The position numbers and the translations under genes were made by a program. This document shows positions 20,650-33,400 of a stretch of DNA of 64,000 nucleotides, one piece after another. Positions within the stretch are counted from its first letter, which is position 1. Each line of letters opens with the position of its first letter. The notes below the pieces were generated by a model, which was given only the letters and a program-made list of their open reading frames with translations, made no database searches and was not told the origin of the DNA. This stretch comes from Anadara kagoshimensis (lineage: Eukaryota > Mollusca > Bivalvia > Arcoida > Arcidae): assembly GCA_021292105.1 (NCBI GenBank), contig CM037874.1, positions 54,976,540-55,040,539 on the forward strand, given 5' to 3'.

Positions 20650-23410
20650 ATGACGGACCGGGTGAAAATGGGAATGCCGCCAGCCACTGCGAGCATCAAC
20701 TGTTTAATTTCTTGGATCGGGTAATTAATGCTATATGGTTCAAAAGTATTCGGCAGCTATTTCTTAGAATTTTTGATACGGCAGGTGACAAGTCTGCTTG
20801 TCCTAATAGGCCTACTAAGCTGCCACAATTGTTGCTGGTCTGTCGCACATCCCACTGAGCTGCCACAATTGCTGATTTTATGCCACAAACCCACTGAGCT
20901 GCCACACTTGCTGCTTTTATGCCACAAACCCACTGAGGTGCCACACATGCTACTGACTGCCCACACCCGCTGGCCATAGTCCGACTAATCAGCCCACTAA
21001 ACAGCTAAACCCCCATTTTAATTTTTTTGACTTTTTGGGGGTTTGTGCCAAAAAAATTAAAATGGGGGTTTAGTGGGCTGATTAGTCAGACTACCGCTGG
21101 CCAGTGATGCATGTATACTGCTGGTCTGCCCTAGACCCCACTGGGCTGCCACACATGCTGCTGGTATGCATCACGCCCCATTGAGCTGTCACACATGCTG
21201 CTGGTATGCATCACGCCCCACTGAGCTGTCACACATGCTGCTGGTATGCATCACGCCCCACTGAGCTGTCACACATGCTGCTGGTATGCATCACGCCCCA
21301 CTGAGCTGTCACACATGCTGCTGGTATGCATCATGCCCCACTGAGCTGTCACACATGCTGCTGGTATGCATCACGCCCCACTGAGCTGTCACATGCTGCT
21401 GGTATGCATCACGCCCCACTGAGCTGTCACACATGCTGCTGGTATGCATCATGCCCCACTGAGCTGTCACACATGCTGCTGGTATGCATCACGCCCCACT
21501 GAGCTGTCACACATGCTGCTGGTATGCATCACGCCCCACTGAGCTGTCACACATGCTGCTGATCTGTATCACAACGAATTGAACTTCCATAGATGCTGGT
21601 GGTCTTCTCTACACCCCACTGAGCTGCCATAGATGCCTCTGGTTGCCCACACCTGACTGAGCTGTTGCACATGCTTCTGGTCTGTCCCACACCCCACTGA
21701 GTTGCCATAGATGCTGCTGGTCTGTCCCACACTCCACTGAGTTGCCATAGATGCTGCTGGTCTGTCCCACACTCCAATGAGCTGCCATAGATGCTGCTGG
21801 TCTGTCCCACACTCCAATGAGCTGCCATAGATGCTTCTGGTCTGTCCCACACTCCACTGAGTTGCCATAGATGCTGCTGGTCTGTCCCACACTCCAATGA
21901 GTTGCCATAGATGGTGCTGGTCTGTCCCACACTCCAATGAGTTGCCATAGATGCTGCTGGTCTGTCCCACTCCCCACTGAGTTGCCATAGATGCTGCTGG
22001 TCTGCCCCACACTCCAATGAGCTGCCATAGATGCTGCTGGTCTGCCCCACTCCCCAATGAGCTGCCATAGATGCTGCTGGTCTGCCCCACTCCCCACTGG
22101 GCTGTCACAGATGCTACTGGCTTAATTGGCAGTATAATAAACTTAATGCAATAAACAATTAGCTCATTAACTCTTAATTTTTAATATTGAAGATGCAAAG
22201 GTGATTTTGAAGCAGCTCATGTAAAAGCAGAGAAAATGTCAAAAAGTATACATGGATGGAGGCGGTACACTAGTGTATATACTGCTGAAGGAAATGTAAC
22301 GGTGAGTATATATGAGTCCACTTAACATACCAGTCTTGATCCAATGGAAAGTCAATGTCCAAATATAAGTGAAATATTCTTGACTTGGACATAAAAATTA
22401 TTCAAACAATCAATGGAAAATCACTCCCGAGAGTCAAGGGAATATTGATCCAAACTGCACTCATTAAAAATTTCATATTAAAAATTGCCAAAAATGTAAT
22501 TACATGTATTTCTATGTCTCTATATACAAAATTCTGGGTTCACAATTTTTCAAGCAAGAATAAACTGTTCTTTACCTATGACCTCTAAATTCATAGTGTC
22601 AGGTGAGGATACTTGTAGGCCTTGAAAGAATATTTATTTCATATTTTTGTGAACCAAAATGTTTAAATATACAGTCAAACCTGTCTATAAAGGTCACCCA
22701 GGGAAACCAGTAAACATGACCTTTATAGACAGATAGTCCTTATATACAGGTTCAAACATAAGAATAAAGAACAAATGGGATAAAATTTTACTGGCCTATA
22801 TACAGGGGTGGCCTTTAACACATGTTTGACTGTATTGTTACAATATGTATCTATATTTATTACTTATGCATCAATTACTGCAATACCAGGGTTTGACACT
22901 TACTTTTTTCAACAGTAGCCCACAGGGCTAGTAGTTGTTTGAAATCACTAGCCCTGCTTGAAGTTGGGTAGTCAGGGGCATGTCCACTTTCCCTCCCCCC
23001 TCACCCCAGAAAAATTGGTAAAATGGAGCAAAATCCAGCAATCTGGGGAAGTTTAGATTATGTATTCATTGGGTCTAAAAAGCTCTGTATTGAGTATATG
23101 ATCTACCTAATTGTTTTGAGATAAACTACTAGCTAATTGGGCTACTGGTAATACAAGATTCACTAGCCCTGACCAATTTTTACTAGCCTTGGGCTAGCAG
23201 GCTAGTGTTAGCGTCGATCCCTGAATACAGCACTAATTTGCGTTTCCTTGTTAGTAGTATGGCTACCATTTGTTGTATTAGTGTTTTTTTTGTTTGCAGG
23301 CATTTCTACTTTCCATTGCTCTTGTACCTGTGTATTATTATGGAGCTAAGTACATTATGCAAAGACGGAAAATGACCAGAAACAAAGAAATTAAGAATAC
23401 AACAGAGTAA
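20650..23410 (+). CDS. Unrecognised 96-aa single-pass membrane protein, 3 exons
   Basis: Exons 20650-20720, 22193-22301 and 23300-23410 have phases 2 and 0 that fit exactly at consensus GT/AG sites, giving 291 nt and 96 residues. Residues 1-24 read as a short Cys-containing, moderately hydrophobic N-terminus (ATASINCLISWIG). Residues 25-60 are polar and basic. One clear membrane span follows (about 60-76, TAFLLSIALVPVYYYG), then a basic tail (QRRKMTRNKEIK), so the C-terminus probably faces the cytosol or matrix. A YTSVYTAEG stretch before the span faintly recalls DAPIT-type ATP-synthase small subunits, too weakly to assign. A second in-frame ATG at 22236 would give a 58-aa form. Intron 1 is largely a 40-bp satellite. 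Confidence 0.65.
20800..22108. repeat. 40-bp satellite array, about 30 units in at least three sub-families
   Basis: Units near 20820-20965 are diverged and about 36 bp. Units at 21120-21565 follow CTGGTATGCATCACGCCCCA then CTGAGCTGTCACACATGCTG. Units at 21600-22108 follow TCTGTCCCACACTCCACTGA then GTTGCCATAGATGCTGCTGG. Because 40 is not a multiple of three and the unit lacks antisense stops, the minus strand is open in all three frames for 160-180 codons across 21547-22108. The array fills intron 1 of the small membrane-protein gene. Confidence 0.92.
20977..21093. mobile_element. 117-bp foldback MITE inserted in the satellite
   Basis: Ends TAGTCCGACTAATCAGCCCA and the inverse, TGGGCTGATTAGTCAGACTA, with arms of about 45 bp. 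The left arm has an extra AGCTAAAC. It is flanked by CCGCTGGCCA on both sides (20967-20976 and 21094-21103), a perfect 10-bp direct repeat that reads as a target-site duplication of 9-10 bp, the range of MULE-type elements. Confidence 0.85.
22672..22832. mobile_element. CAGTCAAACCTG-family MITE
   Basis: The cleanest copy: CAGTCAAACCTGTCTATAAA to CACATGTTTGACTG, flanked by TA on both sides, with AAATGGGATAAAATTTTACT in the centre. Lies in intron 2 of the small membrane-protein gene. Confidence 0.85.
22887..23223. mobile_element. hAT-like non-autonomous element, 337 bp, 5-bp target duplication
   Basis: The left end CAGGGTTTGACACTTAC matches the inverse of the right end (CAGGGATCGACGCTAAC on the other strand). 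AATAC flanks both sides (22882-22886 and 23224-23228). The interior has repeated CTAGCCC/GGGCTAG words. No transposase. Confidence 0.75.
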
Positions 23411-24101
23411 AGAGATATAGAATAAATCAAATATATAAGTTTGATATGGAATTTACCTCATGATATTACTGTTATCTCTAAAAATTAAATGTACCTGGAG
23501 TCTTGTATACGTTTAAAACAGATTTTAATTAAATCATTTATTATTTTTTTAACGTAGAATCTAGTATAAAACAGTGAAATTTATTCAGGCTAAGACAGTA
23601 CACACATTGTATGTCCATAGAGGAAAGTGTTTAAACCTTTTTAATTTATATTGCTTAATGCATTACCAGAGTGACTCATAATGAGCCATTAAAAGAATGA
23701 ATTATGGGATTTGAAAGAACTTTGGATTGCATGCAAATACCGATTAAGCATGCAATTACCTGATAAGCATGTAATTATGGGAAAAGCATGTAATTACCGA
23801 ATCGGTGCCAGATTGGCTCTTGTTAAAAGTTATATTACAAATGTATATATTTGTACTGTTTTTTTTTATGCAAATAATGTAATATGCTGATCCAGCATTT
23901 CTAAGGACCTGGTTTTAAAAGTAATTTTCAAAAATTTAGTAAATATTGTCATTTTTGGTGCTTGAATTGAAATTTATGTACCGGTAGTTAGTCTTAATTA
24001 TTTGTATTACTGTACTTAATGTCAACACTAGTCTAGATTTTTATCCTGTACATATTGTTGTTAAGTTTTTGATAAATATTGTATATATACAAACAATGTA
24101 A

Positions 24102-24111
24102 AATAAATAAA
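24102..24111 (+). terminator. Poly(A) signals of the small membrane-protein gene
   Basis: Two overlapping AATAAA hexamers (24102-24107 and 24106-24111) about 690 bp after the stop codon, before the convergent end of GPN1. Confidence 0.6.
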
Positions 24112-24319
24112 ATTTGGTAATATAAAAGAGAATAAAACTAAAATTTTAGTTTTTTGTTATCATGACCTAATCAGCAGTGTTCAAATTTGACATCTGTAAT
24201 ATGTTGCAAGTAGAAATCTGCAGCTGTGTGATGACTTGCCACGTGGTGACATCTTTCATAATGACTGTGGTGACATGCTTCTGTTATGATGATTTGTGAC
24301 ATATTTCCATTCTGATCGT

Positions 24320-24445
24320 GTGAAGTAATGAAGTTTTACAATTCAGTCAAGATTCTGTCACTTATAATGATGGTGGAGGAAACCAGAGTGCACAGAGAAA
24401 ACCACTGACCTTCGGCAAGCAAACTGAAAAACTTCAGGGGCAGGA
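24320..24445 (-). mobile_element. SINE body fragment
   Basis: Contains TCAGTCAAGATTCTGTCACT and GACCTTCGGCAAGCAAACTG, the body of the Leu/Ser-headed SINE class in antisense. The head is absent. Confidence 0.5.
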
Positions 24446-24526
24446 CCTTGTAATATGTACTCTTTTTGTATCATTTTTCACAATTTAGAAAACAGACTAA
24501 ACTTTACTTTAAAAAAAAAAAACAAT

Positions 24527-24532
24527 TTTAAT
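24527..24532 (-). terminator. Variant poly(A) signal of GPN1
   Basis: ATTAAA on the minus strand, about 60 nt after the GPN1 stop and followed by a long T run. No canonical AATAAA is closer. Confidence 0.45.
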
Positions 24533-24590
24533 GACAAATACAGTATACAAATATTGGCAAAAACGAGTCTCTAAAAATTGTCTCCCGGTA

Positions 24591-27370
24591 TCATGTCTGA
24601 TCACCAAACTTAGAATCATACTTTTGTTTTTGTTTATCTTTCATCATTGTCATAAACCTCTTAAATGATTCATGTTCTCTTTGTTCTTCCTCATCTGTAA
24701 TAGAGCGGTGAGATATCTTAATATTAACCTTTGATCCCAAAAAAACAGGTGCAAACATTAACATTGTGTAAATGACTCGCTTCATTGTAAACTAAGATTC
24801 TTTGACTTATATTGAGGCAGTCGTTCAGAGATGGTGGAGAAAGCCACTACAGAATGTCCAGAGAAAGCTACTGATCTTTGAGAAGCAAACTGGCAAACTT
24901 CCCACACTAGGATCTGCCCGAGTGGAATTCAAACCTAGGCAGTGTGATTCTTAAATGCATAGAATGAATAATAGTTTAATAATGGTGGACCTCAATACAG
25001 TAACCTGGTAAATTTTAGCAGCAGTTTTTTATCACTTAATATTGTCTAGGCTTTTTTCTTTAATTAAACTAAACATTTCTTTTGCAATGTAAAATTCCTA
25101 AAATAAGTAAAAAGTTCAATCTCGTTAAAATGTCCCTCAATAACTTTGCCACCTAGCTTAAGCTTACTGTCACGTTATTTTAAGTCACAAAAATATTTGT
25201 TTTCTTTGCTTCCCCTCAATTTTGACTGAACAAATGGTGGCAATGAATCGAGGTTATACTGTGAATATAAAGCAGTTTTTAAGTACCTGGAAAATCTTCA
25301 TTATTATGTGTATAATCTTCATCACTGTCTTCCTCCTCTACACCAGGTGTAATGGCCATACCTGTTAGTCTACTTTCTACTGTATCAACTAAAAGGAAAG
25401 AACATACAGTCAGACCTGTCTATAAAGACCCCCTAATAAAACCAGTATAAATGGCCTTTAGGGGCAGGTGACCCTCATATGCATGTTCAAAAAACATAAA
25501 TAAAGAGCCATTGGGAAAAAATTCCTGGTCATTAAAAGCAGGTGGTCCTTATATAGAGGTGGCTTATAATGAACTGTACCTTAACCATAGCTTAATAGTT
25601 TTTTATTATTTTCATGTGATCATAATTTCTGTAGTCAAGGTAGCTTACATGAAATAAATTTCAAGTTTTCAAGGTACTAAGGTATGTTGCAATCTTTATT
25701 CCCTCTGCATAAAATTTCAAATGTTAGCACAGTACTAGTAAATATTTCACAGTTCAATTAATTTGTAAGTTGGATTGCTTGATTTTGTGGTCTTCATGCA
25801 GGTGACAGACCAATGTGCAGACAGTCAATTGTAAGGACACAATGTATGATTTATATTTCCTTATACCTACCTTGTGTTTCCATGGCAACAGAATCCCCTT
25901 GACCCATATCTTTCTTCACTTGTGATAATTGTTGTTGAATTCTTGCTTCTTCTTTATCTTTTTTCTCTTGTCGTAATTTTTCATATTGTGGACGATACTC
26001 TCTATCAACCAAATGAACAAATAGAGAATAATTTCAAAAATGAAATTTATAGCAAATATTGGCACTTAACACTGGAAAGAATTTGAGATTGTAGAGTTAA
26101 GGTTTCAAAATTGCTAAAATCTACAATCAAGACTATAGTTAAGTGTAGCTAAAGATTGAATGATTGATTGATTGAATGGTGTTTACATCCCAGTCAAGAA
26201 TATTTAACTTATATTGAGACATTACCAGCTATAGGTGAAGTGGCTCAAATTTTGACCTTTGTAGTGTGCTTAAAGCACTATGCAAGAAGTCACCCCTGTA
26301 GTGATAAGAGAAATTGGTTTTCAAGGCCTCTTAAGAAGGACCCTGTGACTTTCATTTCTAAATGCCAAGTGCTTAGTGAAAGAACAGTTACCGGTACCCT
26401 TTTTTCAAGTCTTGACAGACTAAGCCAGGATTCGGCCCACACACTCCCATATAAGAAGCACCACTACTGAGCTGTAGCATAAAGACATACCCATCAAAAG
26501 CTGATGGTTCAAGAGTGTGTCTGGATTCTTGTTACAGACAGATACCATCTTAACAAAAAAACTCAGATTTATGGACACTTTGGACCAATTTATACTCATC
26601 TGGTATATCTTTCAATATATTTTTTTTGGTCTGTAAATATATAAATGTACTAATGTCATCTGACATCACCGTTCATTTCTAATTTCCTGGTACAAAAACA
26701 ATTGGTGTTTACATGACATCAAGTAAAATTTTGTCCTCTGAGGTAAGAAACTGCAATGTTGGTTCTGTGACATTAAATTGCAAGGAATTTTTTCAAATCT
26801 ATGTTCAAAATTAAAGATATTAGTCAACATTAACAGACCATATCACCCACTGTAAATAAAGAGCACCTGCTGAAGAAACTATGTTTACAGAATTGACTGG
26901 CAGGTTTTTAACTTCATGCTATGAAATGAATGTAATGTACATTTCCTCTTTTATGAGTCAGGAGTTTTGTATTCAACTTACTTGTTATATTCCTCTGTTG
27001 CGTCATCTATTAACTTTAAAAATTCAGGTAGACCCTCTCCAGTCATGGCTGACACGCCCACATTCTGAAAATTTTTATGATGCATTTTAAATACAGGTAC
27101 ATATGTATCAAGTAACCAAATTCAATAAAGGGCCTTGATAGCTTAGTGGTCAAAACCACTGACTTATGAGATCATGGTACTTCTCATCTTATCCATCATT
27201 CCAAAAACTGTTCATCTACATATGTGAAATAATCTTGACATAAAACATCATTTCTCAATCTATCCTACACCAAGCTATTCCATGAAATAGCTTGCCTTGC
27301 CAATGACAAATGTTAATCTCATCAATTTATGTCATTTTCAAATAAATAATTCTGAAAAACAGCATATAAG

Positions 27371-27414
<44 letters not shown>

Positions 27415-30400
27415 TATTGCTTCCTGTGAATGTATGGCCCATCCTGTTACAGAGGTCATTCTAGAAAAGGGCCATGGTGCCATTAATCCCTTATTTCACC
27501 AAATTACCCCACTGTTAAGGTCTTGGGGTCAAATTTAAAATTACATGAATGCAAAATTATTGATGAAATGGGGTTTTAGAGGAGTTTTTTAAATGGCCCA
27601 ATCTGAAAAATCCTAAAAAGAACACTGGTATTACACATGCACTGGTACCTGTCAGAATTTCTCAAACCCTGATCAGGATCACACTAGTTTGAAATTACTA
27701 ATGTGATCCTCCATGTCAATTTGCTAGTCCTCGGCATCACTTGAGTGGCTATCATATCAAATGTTTAATTTCCCTTACCCTTAACCCCGTGTAGAATTCA
27801 TCTAGAACCAAGCTCATAGACCGTGTAAGATTGGATACATATGATGTTTCATGCTCCAGCGCATCCTGAAAAGCCTCAAAATCTTCCATCCACTCCACGG
27901 CAAAACTGTTACTAACAATATCAATCTGTAGTAGTAAAATATATAAATCAAATAAAGTTTTAAAAAAAACACTGTCATCTCTGTACTCATAACTAGAATT
28001 GTCAGTGAAACTGACTTATTCCCCTGTGTTGGTTCTGTCATTGGGTCATGATCCTTGACCTATGCACCTAAAGTTTGGTATGTCACACAAAATAAATGTC
28101 AGTAAATCAGGTTCTACTGTAACTCTATAACACTGTACAGCATTTAAAATCCGCACATACATGTAAATATGTATAGCACAGTTATATTTTAGCAGAAGTG
28201 TCAGATGTTAAAACATAACTGCTGCTAAATTTTCTTATAAATGGAAAAAGTCTAAAAACAAGAATTTGCTAAAAGGGCTAATTATACTAACAATGTATAA
28301 GTGAAACATTACCTTGTTCATGGCCACAACAAAGGGTAGTTTTGTCTTATACAGTATACTACAGGCATATAACATGTTAGACATGAAGGTCACAGGATTA
28401 ACACTTCTAGATGTATCCATTACATACACAACCACTGTAGGGAATGAACTGGCCTGAAAAAAAAAATCACAGGAATAACATTTCTGATATCAAATAAAAT
28501 GAATGTGTAAACTGAAATGATTACAGCGGAATATAAGTTACACAGGTTATGTACAGGTTACACCATAGCCCCATGTCAAGGATTTATGTAGCCTGATCTA
28601 CAGGATAGAAGACAACCTAACCTTATTCAAAAGTAGCTTGCCAGAGATAGGGCTTTATAAAAACTGTAAACATGGTTATTTTTGCAAGTGGATTGTATTG
28701 TGGCATTTGGTGAGGGGGTTATTTTAAAGATTTTATCCATTCTCTAAACATGTAGCATATTTACACGAAAAGAGGGGGATATTTGTGGGGTTTTTTTCAA
28801 TCACAAAAATAGTGAAACTTTTCATCAAACTAAAATATTTAGGATACATCTGATGGCAAACATAGCACATAACAAAGAAAAAAGCTTGGTGCCTTATGTC
28901 CCAGCAGGATTGAAGAGGATAAGTAAGTTTGTAAATTAACTATGTTTACAGTATAAAGACTTACTAATGCTTCTGTAATGATGGTACCAGATGCGGACCA
29001 GGTAAATACTTCTATCTGTCCAGGTGTATCTAATACTACATATCTGAAATGAAAATAATAATTCTGAATCTACTAACTTCTATAGTCCCAATACTTTGTA
29101 TATACAGTTAGGTCTGCTATGGTGACCACCTCTATAATAAGCAACCTGTCTATTAAATCTTTTCAGATCCCATTTTTCTTCATATTTCAATCAAAATACC
29201 ACTTGTTTATCTATGAAGTACATATTTCTTATGACCCATGGGTGGTTTTTATACACAGATTTTACTGTACATACCACATGCAGGGATATATATTTATCTT
29301 GTCTTTTTTTTTTGCCAAGACTTTACTAATAGAATTAGATGGTGCCTAGGTTTCTTGCCTAAGGATTCACCAAATATTTGTGCCTAGGTTGGTTGCTAAG
29401 GATTCACCAAATATTTGTGCCTAGGTTGGTTGCTAAGGATTCACCAAATATTTGTGCCTAGGTTGGTTGCTAAGGATTCACCAAATATTTGTGCCTAGGT
29501 TGGTTGCTAAGGATTCACCAAATATTAAAAAAGTTTTAGACCACATTAAGGTTTCTGAAAAGTATAAAAGGGCAGGCATTCACTTTTATCATTAATCATT
29601 CTTACTAATGACATTTTTTAATTTTCTTGAAAATATTTTTAAAAAAAATATAGGCTATATAGTCTATGTAACCTGTACAAAATTAATATGAAATGAAATA
29701 AAAAAAATCTTTTTTTTTTAAAAATTAAAAAATGTATAAAACCATATTTACAATGAATATACTTTTAGTTTTGCACATAAAATACATGTACCATACTTAC
29801 TTGCAATCAGGAGATCTTTTGTCTAAAAACATCATGACCTACAACAAAAGCAGATACATTGTAAATGTAAACTGGAGATCTAATTACCTTACCAGTATTC
29901 ACCAGGGCCCTGAATGCTCACCTGAGCTTGATTTGCAACTTCATGTATTGTACATAATGTAATTTGATTTAGGTAAAAACAAATATGAAAAATGAAACTT
30001 CTAGTTTAATAAGGTTTGATTCTCAATAATATACTAATTTGACCTAACTTTTATCTGAGCAGTGAGTAATTGCAAGTGTAATTAAGATTGGCACACAAAT
30101 ATGGGGTCTACAGTGATAACATTTGCAGTCGGCCTAGTGACCCGATTTTGTCACAACATAACACATATATGAATTCTATCTACCATAGCTAATATTAAGT
30201 TCTTATTCAGATGAAGTTTGATACAGAATGAGGGAAAAATGTAGTTTTTAGAGTGCTAATGATGAAATGTTGACAAGGTAGTTGAAAGTCTTTTAATGGT
30301 GACAGACAAAAAATGATCACAATGTGGTGATAAAAATATCAATATTTTCTAAATGTTACTAACTTGAAACAGATCACAATATATTTTTTTGTCACCCTTC

Positions 30401-33400
30401 AAAAAAATTTCTCGCATAGCGATTGGTTAACTTGCCGGGGTACATGGAACTATGTTCGGAAATCTGCCGGGGTACATGAACGCTCGCGACATTTAGCGGT
30501 AAAAGGGAAGTAACTCGTACAACGGTGACGTCTAGTTACAGTAAACAAACATGGCGACAACGTACGCAAGTAACACAAAATACGAAATGGAAGTTAAACA
30601 GATCCAACTGGTAACGCTTTGAAGGGTGACAAAAACGTTATACAGGGTTTTGGCAGGTTACACGACCCCATGTACCCCGTCAAAGATGAATGTACCCTTC
30701 GCCTGCGGCTCAGGGTACATAAATTTTTGACGGGGTACATGGGGCTGTGTAACCTGCCAAAGCCCTGTATAACTTATAGTGTCTTTGATCTAAACTAATA
30801 TTACAGTAAAACCTTGTTATAATGCCCCCTTATAGCTATGCCACCTTTCTTATCACCACACTACTTCCCAGTCAAAAACCCCTTTTTTTCTATATAAGCC
30901 TCTGACAGCCAATTTATTACCAACCCTCATTATTATGCCAAAATTTCACTGAACAATTTATGGTGATGAATCCAAGTTTTATTGTTTATATTTGATATTA
31001 CATTTTATTGATTTCAATATACCTGATCAAATCTGGTAGCAAACAGATTCAATGATGTCATTATTCCTCCATTTGGCCCAAGTGAATATCTTTATTGTGT
31101 TAAGGTAATATAGTTAAAATTAAAGTGTCTTATTACATGTATACACTGAAACCTTTCTAAATTGAATCCTGAGAAAACAGAAAATCTGTTTAAAACTGTT
31201 TAATCCGGTATTAGTACAACATGACTGGGGGAGTGGTATGCTTGTTTGTGGCATACTGACTGTGTGACCTAGCACCTTAAAGTCACCCTAGTGTGCAATA
31301 GTAAAAGGCAGACCATAAAACACACTCACATCTCATACATACAACAACCTATTCTTAGATTAGCCCTTATACATTAATAAATAAACTTATATTGTCACAA
31401 ACAATGGAAAAATTACTAATGTGACATCAAGCAACATTACAACAGCAACAACATTACAGGTTTGATTTGTGAAAAAGGATACTGCTTCATAACTTCTTTG
31501 TAGTTAACTGTGTCTCTGATATCTGTAGAAATAAGACAAATATGTATATAACTGTCAGAGTCAGTCTGTTTGTGACAGTGAAGTTACGCTTTTTCCCATA
31601 GAAAATCAAATAAATTTGAATAAAAATTTATATTATTCACTTACTTGTACCTAGTCGTAACAGAAAATCTGTATGCACATCCGCAATTGCCATAACATAT
31701 ATCTGTAGTAAGGCAAATGTTGGCACTACGGGGGATTTTACATGGAGAAAAAGACGGCGTTTACACCGGAAGTGATGTCCTTGGTGACATTTTATGTCAT
31801 ATGCGCAACAGGGTCTGCCATTTGCCTGATTTTTTCAACATGTTAAATCCCCATAGCGTCAATGTTTTGCTCTATGCAGAAATATGCTACGCTATTCAAG
31901 GTGCGCATACAGATTTCCTGTTATGACTTGGTACAAGTAAGTGAAAAATATCAATCTTTATTCAAATTTATTTGATTTTCTATTGAAATAGAGAGTATTT
32001 CACTGTCACAGTCACAGTGGTTCCTACAGTAATTCTTCCTTTGATATACATGTACCAGTAGTTTACTGTAAACTGTCAAATTTTAGCAGTAGTTTTATTT
32101 TAGTGCTTTTGGCAGTCAGGTCTTTCTGCTAAAATAAAATTTTGCTAAAATTACCTGTAAGGGACTCTGAGTACAAACAAATAGTTGAGTACAATAGCTT
32201 AAATTGAGGAAAATAGATAAAATATGTCTGTGCCAATATAAAACAGTTCACAGTATTATTTTTAAATGTGCATTTTAATTTTATGACAAGGTAGAAGAAT
32301 TAAACCAAGAGAAAGGAGGAATGTGGTGGACTGTGGCTTGGTAGCTTAGCTGGTAGAGTGTCCCACTGGGATTGAGAAAGTCCAAGGTTCTAGTCTCAGT
32401 TTCAACTCTGCTGAACCAGCAGCTAATGCATCAGAAAAACAAGACTATTTGGGTGTATGAATAAATACCTACAGAAAATACTTTTAACAATGGTTTGAAA
32501 GACAGTTTAGTTTTGTTTCAAGAGTTAGCTCTAGATATGCTGTGCTACAATATATATAATACAATATACTTGCCAATATTAGCTGGATATGGTATCTCAT
32601 GAACTGCAGGATCTAAGTTGATGACATATGGTGGCGTCTTCTTGGCAAATAAATGAGCTACCAATCTCTGAAATTAGAAAAAGAAGCAAATCTTTGTAAT
32701 TATTTGAAATTCCTATAAAACTCAGGTGCCGTGCTTCAGTGCTTAAGACACCTCTGTAGAGTTCCAAAAAAAAAAAAGAGTAGGACATGTGGCAGCTAAA
32801 AAAACCGCTTACAACTAGAAGCGACTGAAACAGACTGAGAAAGACAAGATAAGAAAGTGATGAACTGACAATGATGTTGTCATCCGAGAGAATTGGATGA
32901 TATTTCCCACAGGAGCATGGGAAACTCAAGAATAACTGGAGAGAAATATATCAGTCTAGGTAGCCGAGTTGGTTGTTGTTGTTGAATGTTGCTTAACATT
33001 GCATCAGCAATTTTTCAGCTATTGGTGATGAGAACTGCTTGATTAATCTCCATGGATTCATCTATGAACAAGTTTGTGTATGCATGTGAAGTGTGAATGT
33101 GTTTTATGGTCCATCTTGTACTAGCACACACTCGGGCAAACTTTAACGTGCTAGCTGACTGAGTCAGTATGCCACAGACAACCGTAACACTCCCAAAGTC
33201 ACATTATACTGACAACGGATGAACTAGAAAAGGCCAACGAAAAGTAAAATTCACTTTCCCACATGTGGTCCAAGCAGGACTTGAACTCACAGTGGTGAGA
33301 GACCCTGGATTTAGAGACTGGCATTTTATCTATTAAGCCACTGGGGCCTCCCAGCTGAGTTAGTAGAGCACTTGATTATAGTGTAAAAGGTCACAGGTTC

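Noticed and set aside
21547-22108. Trp/Gly/Gln repeat protein on the minus strand
   Set aside because: All three frames are open because of the 40-bp satellite; none joins a plausible exon.
20800-22108. CRISPR-like regular array
   Set aside because: Units are contiguous with no unique spacers, and the DNA is animal.
20650-23410. DAPIT/USMG5 (ATP synthase subunit) identity for the small membrane protein
   Set aside because: Only a Y-x3-YT-x2-G resemblance; hydrophobic segment and termini do not match convincingly.
31717-31926. 69-codon open frame with Cys/His-like residues
   Set aside because: Core of an inverted-repeat element in GPN1 intron 2.
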